Positions 1 to 13,907 of a stretch of 64,000 nt of DNA are shown here, piece by piece (within the stretch, counting starts at the first letter, position 1; every line of letters begins with the position of its first letter). The stretch is from positions 7,438,367 to 7,502,366 of the forward strand of contig JACGWO010000012.1 in NCBI GenBank assembly GCA_034509735.1, in the 5' to 3' direction. The notes beneath the pieces were generated by a model. The model did not search any database and was not told the origin of the DNA. It saw nothing but the letters and a program-made list of their open reading frames with translations. Source of the DNA: Sesamum alatum (taxonomy: Eukaryota > Streptophyta > Magnoliopsida > Lamiales > Pedaliaceae). A program made the translations under genes and the position numbers.

Positions 1-276
1 GTAGTGCTTTCTTCATTTACTCTCCAAATTTCCGTTAATGACAAGGAACCACAATACGGAAAAGAAAATCGTTTGCATGGTTGTGTAACATTATTTGCTC
101 TATTTTTTCTTCTTTTTCTTTGTCTTTTTGTATTTAATTCGATTGGATCATATATATGATAATTTGATAATGATGTGGTAAAGAGTCTCCAAATACAACC
201 ATATTGGTTAAGTGCCTCGAAACGTCTCATCAGATTATACAATATCCAAGTTTCAGAAAAAAATGGCATATACAAA

Positions 277-1806
<1,530 letters not shown>

Positions 1807-1929
1807 TTCAGGGACTGCAGGTTGATGAGATTCAGAGTGGAGCTGAAACTGAAATTCCGAAACGCTAACTAAAAAGCTATCATATGTGGATGTAAACGAG
1901 CCAAGTAGGATTCTGGTTCTTGTGCTTTG

Positions 1930-2040
1930 ATTGGTCTGCACAGAAGATGCGCAATCTGACGTGATGAGGTTGCAGATCATGGTGCTGAGGTGGAATATTA
2001 CCCTTCATTTTTCTCTTCCCTTAGGATAACGTGTGCTATC
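1930..2040 (-). promoter_or_regulatory. Candidate light-regulated promoter motifs of LHCB5
   Basis: Upstream of the LHCB5 start, on the coding (minus) strand, there is a CCAAT box at 1934-1930. Further out lies a cluster made of GATAG (2040-2036), an ACGT core inside CACGTT (2033-2028) and the complement of the I-box GGATAA (2024-2029). CCAAT plus GATA/I-box plus ACGT elements are a known combination in Lhc promoters. I could not identify a convincing TATA box, so the transcription start is not placed. The assignment is by motif only. Confidence 0.35.
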
Positions 2041-3594
2041 CACATTCTTACATCATACTTCTCTCCTCATCTCCATGTATACTTGTTTATTATTATTATT
2101 ATTTATTACCATCTTTTCTTTGGGGTTAACCTTTTCATGAATTTCATCTCGCCCCCTCAACTATACACTTCGTGTCACTTTACTACTTGAAATTATGAAG
2201 ACGTATGTTTTGCGCTCTTCAACTAAGATTATACAATTATGCTTAGATTAATTATTTAATATATACATTTTTTGTCTAATAAATATATCAAACATAAGTA
2301 GTTGCTATGTAATTAATGGTCATAAAGTTGATACAGCTGAAATCATCTCTTTGGGAGTAGTGTGTAAAGAATAGCGTGCATTTTGCGATTACAATTTATA
2401 TAGGCACGCCATCAAGTTTCTTGGTGGTCTGGCCTTAATACTTTATATTCCCACACAACTTGAGGAAAGAGTCAAAGCCCCTTCTGATCACTTCAACCTT
2501 TTTTCTCTAACTTTCTCTAATTAAATAAAACAATCTCGCTTCCTAAACCTTTGCCCTTGGTCGATATGGGTAAAGGTAGCTTTCTGTATAAAAATCATTG
2601 TAGCTTTTCTTAGAAGTATCAACCCTGTAACAATTACTTACGACAATCACGAAATTAGTAAGCTGTCGAATAAAATTATTTTTGTATAGTAAACTACCTA
2701 AAATTCGTTTGCCACACACAAAATTCAACCATCACGATTCATGCATGGTTGGCTTGAGAAACATTTTCAAAGAGAAATAAGCATCTCTTGCCAGACATGG
2801 TAAAATCACAACTTCCGAAGTTAAGTGAAGGGTCATCACGGCACAAGTCACCTTAATCATCCAGTCTTCCCCCAAGGAAAGGATTGCAGTTGCGCAAGAA
2901 ATACAAGAAAAAGATGCTCAGTGTTCTCATTGTTGCTTCGGCAGAAGACACAATGAGTCTAAAGAGGAAATAACCAATACTGCACGAAAGCCTTTGTACT
3001 GTTCAACCCATAACTCATGTCTTCCGTAGATAATCGAGTGCATACATCGGCACAACTTCAACATTTGATGAGTGGTAAGTAGGGTATCTATATCAACAGT
3101 TTACATGAGAGGCGTACAAAGTATATACAGATGGAGTACATATTGGCATCGCTTATGCTTTACAAATCAAGTTTAATATGAACTGCGGACCTGAAGACCT
3201 TGATGGACTCTAGCTAAGGCTGCATAGATAAGAAGTTCAAGTGCTACTCTCACTGTGTCTGTTGCGTTGCTGTGATCCTATGACAGACTTCAATTGAAAT
3301 AAAGTGCCAAGATGCTGGTTTGGGAGTTTGATCATCCATTCAATGATGTTATTCCTGAGAATTCCCATTACCCTGTATAACTAATGCATGCACTTATCAA
3401 ATTATACAATCATATAAATGAGATTGAAACCTACATTAATCTGGAAACAGTACTACTAGGAGCCAAAGCCAATGCACATGATTCAGGTAGACAGATTTAC
3501 ATACCAAGTGCGCTCATGAACTTAAAGGCAATTTTGCACACTTGACTCTTCTATAGAACGTAAATCAATTTTATAGCAAGTACCAATCGAGACC
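2041..3594. other. Intergenic region, no gene recognised
   Basis: Low-complexity T-rich stretch near 2080-2120, then mixed-composition sequence. Short open frames here (for example 1990-2190 plus and 2543-2728 minus) lack family resemblance or splice context. The right part, roughly 3100-3594, is expected to hold the 3' untranslated region of the glycine-rich protein gene whose stop is at 3595. Confidence 0.6.
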
Positions 3595-6500
3595 TCAGTA
3601 TCTTCTCCACTTGTCCACCTCTCTCGATGTTGTTTGAATTAGCTTCTTCGCACTTAAAACAAGCTCATCAACAAGAGCGCCAATTTCATGCCTGACATCA
3701 AGAAGCCACATCATTCACAAATGTCAAGAAAAGAAGCTAAAACATAATCTGGCTTGGAGAAAAAGTCACAACTACATTGATATTTCAACTTGTTCTTGCA
3801 ATGCACAAAAACGCAATATTTTTGTTACAATTCAGAAAAACTCTGAATACAGCAGTTTGGAAGAAAGATCCTCACAGCTATTAGTACAATATTGACAAAC
3901 ATCAGTCACAACCCTATTTGAAAAATGGCGATGCTAAATGTCTATACTGGAACTATATTCTATTACAACTTCTTTCATAGGATACAAAATGAGAGTTTCA
4001 GTATATTAGAGTTAATATTGTGTAAAATTCATCAAACTTTGGGAGTGTTTGCGCGAGCTTCTGAAAAGCGTTTTTCAGCTTCTGGATGCTGAAAAGCACT
4101 TTTGAGGTGTTTAGGATCCCAACTTCTACTTCTGGAACTGCTACGAAAAGCACTTTTATGCCAAAAGCTGGAAGCACCTTGGGGGGTGCTTCTATCTGCT
4201 TTGGCTTTTTTGTAAATAAATTTAACTTCCTTTTAGACTACTTTAGCCTCATTATAATAATTTCAATTCGATTTTACCCTTTTTCATTTATTTTCAAAAT
4301 TTCTCATCTAAAGTTGATGTTATAATTTTTAAATAATTTTGAATAATTTATCACTAGCAAAATTTATAATTTCATATATATAATATTTAAAAAATATATA
4401 TTTTATTTTCTATATTATATGATATTATTCCTAAATCAAAGAAAAATGTAAATTAAATTGCTATGATTAATTAAAAATAAATAATTTTTTTGTCAATTGT
4501 GCAAGTTTATTTATTATGCATGAACGAACAATTATATTATATAATAGGAACATTATTGAATTAAACATTCAATTTTTCTATTAGTAATGAATATTTTAAT
4601 AATGTAAATGATAATCATTTTGTAAGATATTAAATATGAAATATAGTAATTGAAATAAAATTTATTGTTTTTGAGCAAAAATTATTATAATCCAAAGATA
4701 AGTGCAAATATTAAGCAAAAATAATATTTTTTAATACATGGGGACAAAATAGTCTTTAATTAATTAAACTTGTTTTAAAAGTGCTTTTTCACCAAACACT
4801 ACATAATTTAGCTTTTATCTGCTTTTCGCTTTTTTTACAAACACTACCAACTTTTGATTCTTCTACAACTATCAACTTTTTCTACGAAAATCACTTCTTT
4901 AAAAGCAGAAGCTCTCGCAAATACTCCCATTGAAGACAATGGTTCAGGAGACATATCCTTGGCTTCAATGAAATTTTATCAAATATAAGTCACTACCCCA
5001 TTTGATTTGTTACTTAGTGTGAGAATCATTATTTGCGAAGACTTCTAGGTAAAGATTTAAGAAAACTTTATAAAATTGTATTATTGTTATCATAAGACAT
5101 AAACATAGAAGTTATAGTTGTACTTGTTCACACTTTCTGCACTCCAAATGGAATAACTCAGAACTAGTTGGGGATTGCTTGATCATGGTCTCTAAAATTG
5201 ACATACAACCATGAAGGCTCGACCCTCCATAAAATTAACTGACAAGGCAACTGATGAAAAATCAGAGTAATCCGGTCAGGTTAATTCGCCAATAATGTCA
5301 AGTTGGTACTTGGAGCATTTGCTCGACTTAATTGGACCACTAATTTTACCATAATTGTCAAAATTATTAATCTTGGATCATTTCATCCTTTCTCCATATA
5401 TTTTATATAAAGATTACGGAACTACAGCATAAATGAAAGCCACCAAATATAATCAAAACCCGAAATTTGCACATATGCAATATTAGAATAACCATTTGTA
5501 TAATTTCTAAATCTATAAATAAGATTGAAATTTCTGTAAGATGACTACAGACTCATAGAGTGAGACAGAGAAGAGGTTGAACTAGACAGAAACTCATAAA
5601 TACCACTTCACTGCAGCTCTTTGTGCTATGTTGTCACAGATAACAAGTGTATTCTTAAGCTGTAAAGGGAATTATCTGTATTTCAGTAATGTCTTTAACA
5701 CAATAAAATCAGATCATCCTGACTTATAGCACCACCACCAATGAACGTAGCCCTACTATACCACCACCTAAGATAACAGAATCCCATTTTCAATGTTTTC
5801 CTCTTCTTTTTATTTCAGTATTTTGTTTATTGTTTCAAATTCAATAAGTACCAACATAAGAAAGAAAGAAATATAAGAAACAACAATTCAGAAGTTAGGA
5901 CCATAGAACTGCCATGCGTACAAACAGATTTGATTTTGTGCTTCTCCTCATGCCATGTTATCACTATCAAATAATATGACCAATTGCTGCTGCAAGCCTG
6001 CAACTCTGAGTTCATTTATCATGATTGAGAATTAGGCACTGAAATGGGGACAAGATACTATGAAAATGAGAGAATTGTTCTTAAAGTCTCAATTATGTGA
6101 TAATACATCTATATGCAATAAAATTGGAAAATCACATGTGCAGCATAAAGACTGATATCAGGAACAGAAGATAGGACTTCATGCATTTTAACAAACAGAA
6201 TTTTCAAGAATCCTTGACAAAAACAGAAGTGAATCTTTTGGTGATAATGCAACAGATAGCATGATGAATAACAGCCATGTGGTTCGAGCAAGCCCTTAAG
6301 GGACCTCCAATCCTAGAGGAGGTGTTTAGTAGTTAAGGGAAATAAGAGTTTCACAGTGCTTGTTAACCATGCCAGTGCCAGCAGGCATCAGCAAGATAAA
6401 GAAAGATCTGTTCTGAAGTTTCGAAGTGGATTATGCTCTCTCTATTTTGGAAAATGGGTAAGCTGTTTATGAACCCTTAAGAAATTAAAACACAGTTTAG

Positions 6501-7336
6501 CATTTCTTTGTACTTTACTAGATTACTCTTTATGACATTTTGTTTCTTTCTGAAATAGGAGGATTAGGCATCTGTTCTTATACACGCATATGTACAGCTT
6601 ACTTGTGAATGAATTGTGCTAAAACTCTTTTTCAGTTCTACTAGTACTTCCTAGTTCATGTTCAGCTTACTTGTGAGCAAATCCAGCTAAAAGCTCGTCT
6701 ATGTGGCCGTGCATCATAAGGTCCATTTTATCTTGTGGGGATTTGGAAGTTCGATACGCCAAACAAAATGAATAATTGGAAAACCATGTCCTGGTAATCC
6801 CTTCACGTAATTACTACTAAGTCTGTTATTCAGTATTTCCAATTCACACCAAATTATAGATAATTTAAAAAGCTATGAAAAATCAGAACTAATCAAATTG
6901 CACAGGGACTTACTGCACAGGAAAATCCCCACGGTTGTGAAAAAATTTCCCAACATTAGCATATCTGCGATTCTCATCATATGCAATCCCTCTTCCTACA
7001 CCATACCCAAAACCCAAACCAACCCCACATCCAGCTCCAAGTCCAAATCCAAGCTGTAAACCGGGGATTCCTGGACCAAAGCCGGTGCCTTAATCAGGAA
7101 AAAGAAAACAGCATTCAGTCATGCGCTAGTGTACTGGTAGGATAGCAGTTTATTCTCTCGATCAATATTAAATACAACATAAAAGTGAGATGTACACCTC
7201 CAATGAGTCCGATGGCGAAACCAAACCCGCAGCCAGCGCCAACGCCAAAGGCAGGTCCAAGCTTCCCCAATTGCTTGGACTTAACTGCTGGTAGCTTCCA
7301 CAATAAACCCTTCTCTTCTTCGTCCCTGCCGTTCAT
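3595..7336 (-). CDS. Small glycine-rich conserved plant protein of unknown function, 3 exons
   Basis: Exons on the minus strand are 7336-7198, 7088-6914 and 3691-3595. The joined frame is open for 136 residues with GT-AG introns and consistent phases. The product has a charged N-terminus (MNGRDEEEKGLLWKLP), then about 60 residues of alternating Gly/Phe/Val/Cys (GFGLGAGCGVGLGFGYGVG type). A conserved-looking segment follows (AYDENRRYANVGKFF), and a helical charged C-terminus ends in REVDKWRRY. I recognise this layout from uncharacterised plant proteins but know no demonstrated function; Gly-rich hydrophobic tracts of this kind can be membrane-associated. The ATG at 7336 was chosen because it opens the conserved charged start; an in-frame ATG at 7390 would add 18 residues. 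The second intron is 3.2 kb and contains a MITE. Confidence 0.8.
4041..4928. mobile_element. MITE with 23-bp terminal inverted repeats, in intron 2 of the glycine-rich protein gene
   Basis: The ends are inverted repeats: 4041-4063 begins GGGAGTGTTTGCGCGAGC and 4906-4928 is its complement with 21 of 23 positions matching. The subterminal parts also mirror each other (AAAAGCACTTTT / AAAAGTGCTTTT motifs), and the interior is AT-rich with no coding capacity. The GGG...GTTTG end and size suit a PIF/Harbinger-like MITE. The flanking 3 bp (TTT and ATT) do not form a clean target duplication, so the superfamily is uncertain. Confidence 0.75.
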
Positions 7337-7390
7337 CTCGGTCTTTCCCAACCTACCGAGGATACTCGCAGAGCAACGGAAAATTAGCAC

Positions 7391-8380
7391 CTCTTGGAGT
7401 TAAGAATTCAAGTCGTTTATGGGTGCCCCCTGCTGCTGGTTTGTCTATATGCCCCAAGTTTCTTGATTGTATTTTTACTTGAGTCCACATATTCTAGGAA
7501 ATTCCAGGAAGTGCCCACTAATTTCTGTTTTCCCATTCCAAGTTTATCGAACATTGACGAGACTTAAAAAGTTGAACTTTTCTTTATATCTTTTGCAATT
7601 ATTGGACGGGGATTGGTTAAATAAATATTGAAATCAAATAATACATTAAACAAACTTTAAAACTAATAATAAATTACCCTAAAAACTTAAAAGATATTAG
7701 GTTGTACATTACCTTGTAAATTTTGTGTTATTCTTATAGTCTTAATTTCTTAAATGAATTTTAAATTAAGGAATAATTACACCACTCTCTCATGAGATTT
7801 GTAATTATATCTTTTGTGATTCGAAAAATTACGTCTAGTATTGCTAATATTTGTTTTCTCCCAACCAATTACTCCCTCCGTTAGTCAAAATTTACAAAAT
7901 TTGCTAATATTATAAAAAATAAATAAATTCAAATTCAAATTTACTCCCGAATAATTTAGTGCTAACTTATTGCATGTCAAACAAATCATTTCTAACCAAA
8001 TTACCCTTATAAAGTTGAAAATGTACATTTTCACGTACATTAGCGTATGAAGGCTACACCGAATTAAATATTAAATATTATTTTAGTTGGGACAATCCAA
8101 AAAAATTCAAGTATTTATAAAGGACAAATTACACCGAATCTCCTTAGGATTGTCATAATTACAAATTTTACCTCATTATTTAAAAATTATCAATAACCCC
8201 CAAGACTAACCAGTCGTCCAAAACAGGACCCCCTTCCACTAGTTGTCTTAGGGTTCCCTCAGCCGCATACACACCAAAAAGAGGAATAGGTTGGAGCATC
8301 AAAGGCTAAATGATTTGGTTTATGTTCACTATAACTTGAAGTTGAAAGATAGGTAACAATTATATCATTACTTTTTTTTT
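7391..8380. other. AT-rich intergenic region, no gene recognised
   Basis: This lies upstream of the glycine-rich protein gene and should contain its promoter in the first few hundred bases. Two short stretches near 7765 and 8125 (AATTACACC... contexts) resemble ends of foldback elements such as the one at 27.4 kb, but I could not pair them into an element. Confidence 0.4.
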
Positions 8381-8455
8381 TTTTTATGTTGTTTCTTCTT
8401 TTGTTGTATATTTGCCAAATTGATATTCTAACTTTATAAAAATTTTAGGTGGTTT

Positions 8456-8919
8456 ATGAAAGTTGAAAGTTATGATCCTATCGATTATGAAAGTATTGAT
8501 AAAATCAATTTTTGGATTGTGGATGATGAGGAAGAGCCATTTCTCAATTATGAAGACATTGACAATATGCTCTATGAACAATTAGATCCTCCAAGAATGG
8601 AAAGGCAACGTCGTCGTCGTCGAGAAGGTTTGCATGTATTATATATGAGAAAATGAGTATTAAAGTATAAAAAATATTTTTACATTGATATATTATACTC
8701 ATTTATTATATAAATGTAGATTATGCTGATTGTATTGAAGATATTGAGGATGTAGAGGACCTGGAGATTGACGATGATATAGATTTTTCAGCATTTGACC
8801 AATTTAAGCTCGATGATCACTTGCACGATGTCTCCATTGGAGTTGGAGAGGGTGGTAGGGTGGCGTCAATTTTGAAGATAATACATGGTTCAGAAATACT
8901 TAAGAAAATGTATTTGTGA
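8456..8919 (+). pseudogene. C-terminal remnant of a hAT-like transposase (two exons)
   Basis: Segment 8456-8627 encodes DPIDYESIDKINFW, an acidic run EEEP and a basic cluster RQRRRRREG. It splices in frame (GT at 8628, AG before 8720) to 8720-8919, which encodes an extremely acidic tail ending at a TGA. The DPIDYESID...EEEPFLNYEDIDNMLYE pattern resembles the extreme C-terminus of plant hAT (dimerisation-domain/DUF659-type) transposases. No catalytic region is present upstream. The identification rests on pattern memory; an unrelated acidic gene fragment is possible. Confidence 0.45.
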
Positions 8920-9300
8920 CTTCATAATTTTATGTGCAATTTGGGGACAATGTTGATGTTGGACGTTTATTAGCTTTTGGATAATTAGAATAGTAATTGT
9001 ATTACTATTAACTGTTAAGTCATTGATGCTAGACGTTTATTAAGTTTTGGATGTTTTGGAATTTCTATTTTGGTTTGGCTTGACTTTTATTATTGGATTG
9101 AATTGATGGGACTTGTATTTTGTGCTACAATTTGTTGTATTAGAGTTAAAATATTAGATCTCTATATTATGTTATTTTATTATAGGCATATTTTGTTAAA
9201 GATATTAATTGCAAAGAGAAAAATGCGTAAAAGATATATTCTTAAGTATATTCATATTATTTAATATTTAAAGTTAATTTTTATATATTTTCTAATTATT

Positions 9301-9415
9301 TATGACATATATATGACGTCACCGGTTCGACCACGATTAGACCAACGGTTGAACCAGTGACCCGTAACCCATTGAATTTTTCGATTTGATGAACGGTCCG
9401 AGTTTTAAAATATTG
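9301..9415. repeat. Probable hAT element terminus (ACCGGTTCGA-type repeats)
   Basis: A short region with repeated ACCGGTTCG / ACGGTTGAACCAGTGACC motifs is followed by a GTCCGAGTTTTAAAATATTG end. Such subterminal motifs are typical of plant hAT elements. It lies 380 bp downstream of the transposase-like tail, so both may be one decayed element. The left end was not found. Confidence 0.4.
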
Positions 9416-9860
9416 CTCTCAAGCATTTGTTTTGAATTAGCATAAATGACATTATCATACCTAGAAAGTCAATCTTAATACTTTCTATTAGATTTTTAGG
9501 AATTAAAATGTCCTCGTGGATTAAAATATAAGTCTATTAATGGCGTATATTATGTAGATGTTGATTTAGTACTTAATATTTGCAAAAAAGTTGAAAACTG
9601 CAATTCTTTGAATATATAGGAAAAGCATAATTTACTGCGATTTGACATTGTCTTTTAAGGCAATTCCAAGAACGCAAGAGACAATAGCAGACTTAAAAAT
9701 TAAATATCAACAAATCTGCTAGGATCATAATCTATATCTATCTATATCTATATTTATATATCTATAAAAGCATGAATGACTCTAAAAGTTTTTTTTTTAA
9801 TTTTAGTTTAGTTAAATTAACCTTATTATAATATCATTCCTAAAGATAATTATTGGAAAT
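9416..9860. other. AT-rich intergenic DNA with a TATC microsatellite
   Basis: This stretch separates the hAT remnant from retroelement 1. A TATC/TATATC simple repeat occupies about 9731-9770. No coding signal is seen. Confidence 0.6.
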
Positions 9861-9865
9861 AATTT

Positions 9866-10351
9866 TGATAGGGGTGTAACCTAATTTATTAATAAAAGAC
9901 CAAAATACCCCTGAAAAAGGACCTGAACCACCTAAAAGCCCTTGGATCCGCGCACAGCCCAGCGCGTGACCCGACCCGGGCCAGCGATCCGAACCGTACC
10001 CGGTGCTAGGTGTCCAAAATTTAGATCTTTGATAAGGAGACAACTCAAGCTTAGAGATAATGCCACGTGGACCAAGCAGGTACACACACTTGGTGCTATA
10101 AACACACCTACCCCAAAGCATTCATGGTAGGTGATTTCTAGTGATATTCGACCATACTATTCTACCTAATCGCCAAATTACCATCTCGACCAATGTCTGA
10201 CTTACGCATTGAGGGTCTACGCCGAGGATGCTCTCGGCTAGTCTAACGTGCTTGTTTCTTATCAGGTTACTAGCCTGGGGAGCCTACCAAATCGCACACG
10301 GAGGTACTCAGTAAGGTGAACACGTGTGACCAAGGGAAGCAACCCGGATCA
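9866..10351 (+). repeat. 5' LTR of element 1
   Basis: A 486-bp LTR starting TGATAGGGGTGTAACC and ending GGATCA just before the primer-binding site. A possible TATA motif (TATAAAC) lies near 10097. The 3' copy is 11 bp longer, mostly because of an additional GGGTCGGGTCACGCG segment. Confidence 0.92.
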
Positions 10352-10353
10352 GT

Positions 10354-10371
10354 TGGCGCCGTCTGTGGGAA
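10354..10371 (+). other. Primer-binding site of element 1
   Basis: TGGCGCCGTCTGTGGGAA begins two bases after the 5' LTR. TGGCGCC at this position is what a tRNA 3' end (…GGCGCCA) would prime. The same motif follows the 5' LTR of element 2, and a variant follows that of element 3. The exact primer tRNA was not determined. Confidence 0.8.
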
Positions 10372-10399
10372 TTTCTGAGAAGATCACTTTTAGTTCGAG

Positions 10400-11714
10400 A
10401 TGGAAGGACCGTCTAGGAGAGAGCAAATATCAACGGACCATGACGGTACGCCACAAAGGCAAAATGATTAGCTCATCCAAATCACCAGGGATGAGTTGCA
10501 GAGAATGATAGAGGAAGCCAGTCGAAAAGCAAGTAGGAATGCTCTAGTGGAATACGAGAGCAGAACTGCCACTCCCATAGCTCGAGAGACAACAAAAATA
10601 CAGTTATTTAAAGAAAAGGAGGTTGACGAAGAGCTGAGGGAGGGGGATAGCAAAGAAGTGCCTGAGAAAGGTGTGGCAATAGAAGTCGGACGCAACATCT
10701 AGCTAGAAGGGAAACGACAGGAGAAGAAAACCAGGGATATCAAAGGCTGAGGTTGAGGATGTTGGTCGCCAAATAGAAAGGCTTGGGGCCCATATCAGCG
10801 AACTCAAATGAAAAGGGGAGATAGTAGTTCAAAACAGGAACTCGCCTTTCTCCAACAAGATTCTTACTGAGACCGTGGACCCCTACTTCAGGATGCCAGA
10901 TTTGCCTAAGTATGATGGTAGCAAGGATCCACAGGAGCACATCGTTGCATTCGACCTGGTAATGAATTTATACGGTCAATCTGATTCCATTAACGTTAAA
11001 CTCTTTGTGACCACTCTAACAGGGAAAGCACAAGAATGGTTCACCAATTTGCCTAGTGGAACCATCGAAACATATGGGCAGTTGATACAAAAATTCGTAT
11101 TTCACTTTGCGAGTAGAAAGAAGCAAAAAAGATCAGCCACATACTTGTTCACAATAAGACAAAGAGAGGATGAATCATTGAAAAGCTTTGTGGGAAGATT
11201 TTACAATGAGACCCTGGAGGTCCAAGACCTCAAAATTGACATGATGATCAGCATCCTTATACACAGATTAAGAAAGGGTCTGTTCGCTTCAACACTAGCA
11301 AGGGATCCTCCTGAGGACGTGGAGCAGTTGATGAAGTTGGCTAAAAAATACATCGATGAGGAGGAAGTGAACTCTATGAAGGATGGTGAATGGATGGAAG
11401 GGCGAGGTCGTGATCGGGGTAGAGATCGAGGGCAAGAACATAGAGTGCAATATGAGAAAGATCATGAGGCACCATATCAACCTAGATTCGACAAGTATAC
11501 TCCATTGAACGCCTCAAGAACACAGATAATGATGATGGTCGAGAAGGCTAATGTACTCCAGTGGCCAAAGAAAACGCGAGCTACCCCATCAAAGAGGTAC
11601 CTGGGCAACAAATATTGCAAGTTTCACAGAGAAAAAGGGCATGATACTGAGGATTGTTTCTAGTTGAAAGATGAGATAGAGAGATTGGTAAGGCAATGAT
11701 ACTTCAAGGAGTAT
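10400..11714 (+). pseudogene. gag of element 1 (degenerate)
   Basis: Structural polyprotein, starting at ATG 10400 (MEGPSRREQ...). The first 450 bp carry frameshifts and stops. From 10875 to 11663 a 262-codon open stretch holds the retrotransposon gag core (FVTTLTGKAQEWFTNLP, FASRKKQKRSATYLF, RQREDESLKSFVGRF). It ends in a variant zinc-knuckle, YCKFHREKGHDTEDCF. A TAG at 11661 replaces the glutamine expected in FQLKDEIERL, and a second stop follows about 12 codons later. Gag would package the element RNA in virus-like particles. Confidence 0.88.
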
Positions 11715-12362
11715 GTGAGGGAATCTCGAGGTGTTGAAAGAGAGAGAGAACCCAGAGAAAAAAGGAGAGAGAGGTCGAGAAGTAGGCCCCGTAATAGGGA
11801 GAGGTTTCGAACAAGAGAAAACAGAAGGGAAGGCAGGCAGGACGAGGTCGCATGCGACAATGCCTTTGTGAAAGGGGTTATCCATACGATCGTGGGTGGA
11901 CCCACTGGAGGAGATTCAGTGAGATCGCGTAAGAGATATGCGCGAGGTGGAAGTTCAGAGAGGAAAGAGTTTATACTAAGTGTGGAACAGAATGAGGAAA
12001 TCACATTCACTAAGAGAGATTTCGTGGCAGAAGCGGGGTCGCAGAACGATCCCATGGTGATCATAATGGATATCGCAAATTTTCTGGTGCATAAGGTGCT
12101 GATGGACAATGATAGTTTTGTGGATATCTTGTTCATGGAGGTGTTGAGAAAGATGGGTTTTGATAACAATCGACTACAACCTGTACAAACTCCCCTGGTG
12201 GGATTTGGTGGAAGTGAGGTGACACCCTTGGGAACCATTGATCTCCCAGCCTCTTTGGGTGACGAACCAAGAAGAAAAACTTTGATGATAAAATTTTTAG
12301 TTGTTGATACTCCATTTGCTTATAACGTAATCTTGGGGAGACCCAGTTTGAACTTGTTTTAG
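11715..12362 (+). pseudogene. gag C-terminus and aspartic protease of element 1
   Basis: An Arg/Glu-rich linker runs from about 11715 to 11840. The retropepsin-like domain follows: IHTIVGGPTGGDS, then the active-site region VLMDNDSFVDILF near 12097-12135, and IDLPASLGD, VVDTPFAYNVILGRPSL. In this family the active site reads D-N-G or D-S-G; here the Gly is Asp (DND). The frame is closed by TAG at 12361, where the family continues with A-V-x-STYH. The enzyme is therefore probably dead as well as disconnected from pol. Confidence 0.85.
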
Positions 12363-12424
12363 GCTATAGTATCCACTTATCAGTTAAAGATGAAGTTTCC
12401 AACACCAGGTGGAGTAGGCAAAGT

Positions 12425-13899
12425 ATGTTGCGACCAGTGGGAGGTAAGGAGGTGTTACAATCTATCATTGAAAAAAGTGAGGGTGAAGATGCGAAGGTAA
12501 AGAGGAAAATTGGAGCAAACCATCCGGAGGAAGTAATTGACGCGCTGAAAAGGTCGAGACCTGAGCGAATAAAGCCCATGGAGGAACACAAAGTGATCAG
12601 GTTGACACAAGGAGAGCCAAATAGGACCACCAGGATCAGGTCACGCATGACCTCGACCTTGGAAACTTTGATGATCGAATTCTTAGGGGAAAACAGTGAC
12701 ATCTTCGCGTGGAGCCCATCAGGCTTTAAAGGGATAGATCCAGAGGTCATTGTTCACAGGCTCAATGTTGATCCACAGATGAGACCAGTGAAGCAGAAGA
12801 AAATGTCATTCGGGGTTGAAAGAAACAAAATCATCGAGGAGGAGGTGAACAAGCTTCTCGAAGCAGGGTATATAGCCGAAGTCCAATACACAGAGTGGTT
12901 ATCGAATGTGGGATCGTACCCAAAGCATCAGAAAAATGGAGGATGTGCACTAATTTCACATATTTAAAAAAAGCATGCCCAAAGGACCCCTACCCGCTGC
13001 CTCGAATAGACCTCTTAGTGGACTCTACTGCGGGATGTGCATTGTTTAGTATGATGGATGCATACCAGGGCTACCATCAAATTTTTATGGCAGAAGAGGA
13101 CAGAGATAAGACTTCTTTTGTTACCGAAAATGGCATTTATTGTTATAATGTGATACCTTTTGAATTAAAAAATGCAGGTGCCACTTACCAGAGGCTGGCG
13201 AACAGGATGTTCAGGGACCTCATTGGCCACTCCATGGAGGTTTATGTTGATGACATGCTGGTAAGAAGCAAAAGGGAGGAGGATCACCTCGATCACCTGA
13301 GAAAGGCGTTCGAGGTGATGAGAACATATAACATAAAGCTGAATCCATCCAAGTGTACATTTGGCGTTCGAGGAGGCAAATTCTTGGGATAAATGGTGAG
13401 CGAAAAGAGCATTGAGGCAAACCCAGAAGAAATCGAAGCAATCTTGAACCTGAGCTCACCGAAGACGGTCAAAGACGTGCAAAAATTAGCCGGGAAGGTC
13501 GCCTCTCTTAATTGCTTTATCTCGCGATCGGCAGACCGCAATTTACCATTTTTTAAGATACGGAGAGAGGTGAAGGACTTCAGGTGGACAGATGAATGCG
13601 AACAAGCATTGACAGACTTGAAGCATTACCTAACAAACCCACCCTTGTTGGCGAATCCCAAGGATGGAGAGGTGCTTTACTTGTACTTAGCAGCTTCTGA
13701 TGACGTAGTGAGCTCGGTGTTGGTGAAAGAAGAAGCAGGGTTGCAGAACCCGGTGTACTACGTGAGCACGATGCTACAGGGAGCCAGAAAAAAATATATC
13801 CAAATTGAAAAGCTAGCATTAGCATTGGTCACCACAACAAGAAAATTGAGACCATATTTTCAATCTCATAAGATTAGTGTGTTGACAAATTATCCCTAA
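12425..13899 (+). pseudogene. Reverse transcriptase and first RNase H of element 1
   Basis: RT begins around DIFAWSPSGFKGIDPEVIVHRLN (about 12700) and continues through VKQKKMSFGVERNKIIEEEV. A frameshift near 12895-12967 separates this from WRMCTNFTYLKKACPKDPYPLP in the next frame. The catalytic YVDD box is intact (EVYVDDMLVRSK, about 13236-13271). TAA at 13390 interrupts KFLG(F/Y)MVS. RNase H follows (LYLYLAASDDVVSSVLVKEE, VYYVSTMLQGAR), and another frame loss occurs at LTNYP near 13899. The order RT then RNase H and the sequence type are clearly Ty3/gypsy. Confidence 0.9.
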
Positions 13900-13907
13900 A
13901 ACAAATC

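Noticed and set aside
10875..11663. Long open frame as a cellular gene
   Set aside because: It has clear gag motifs and lies between LTRs with a target duplication; it is retrotransposon gag.
11660..12238. 192-codon open frame on the minus strand
   Set aside because: It is the antisense shadow of the gag/protease region, with no family resemblance.
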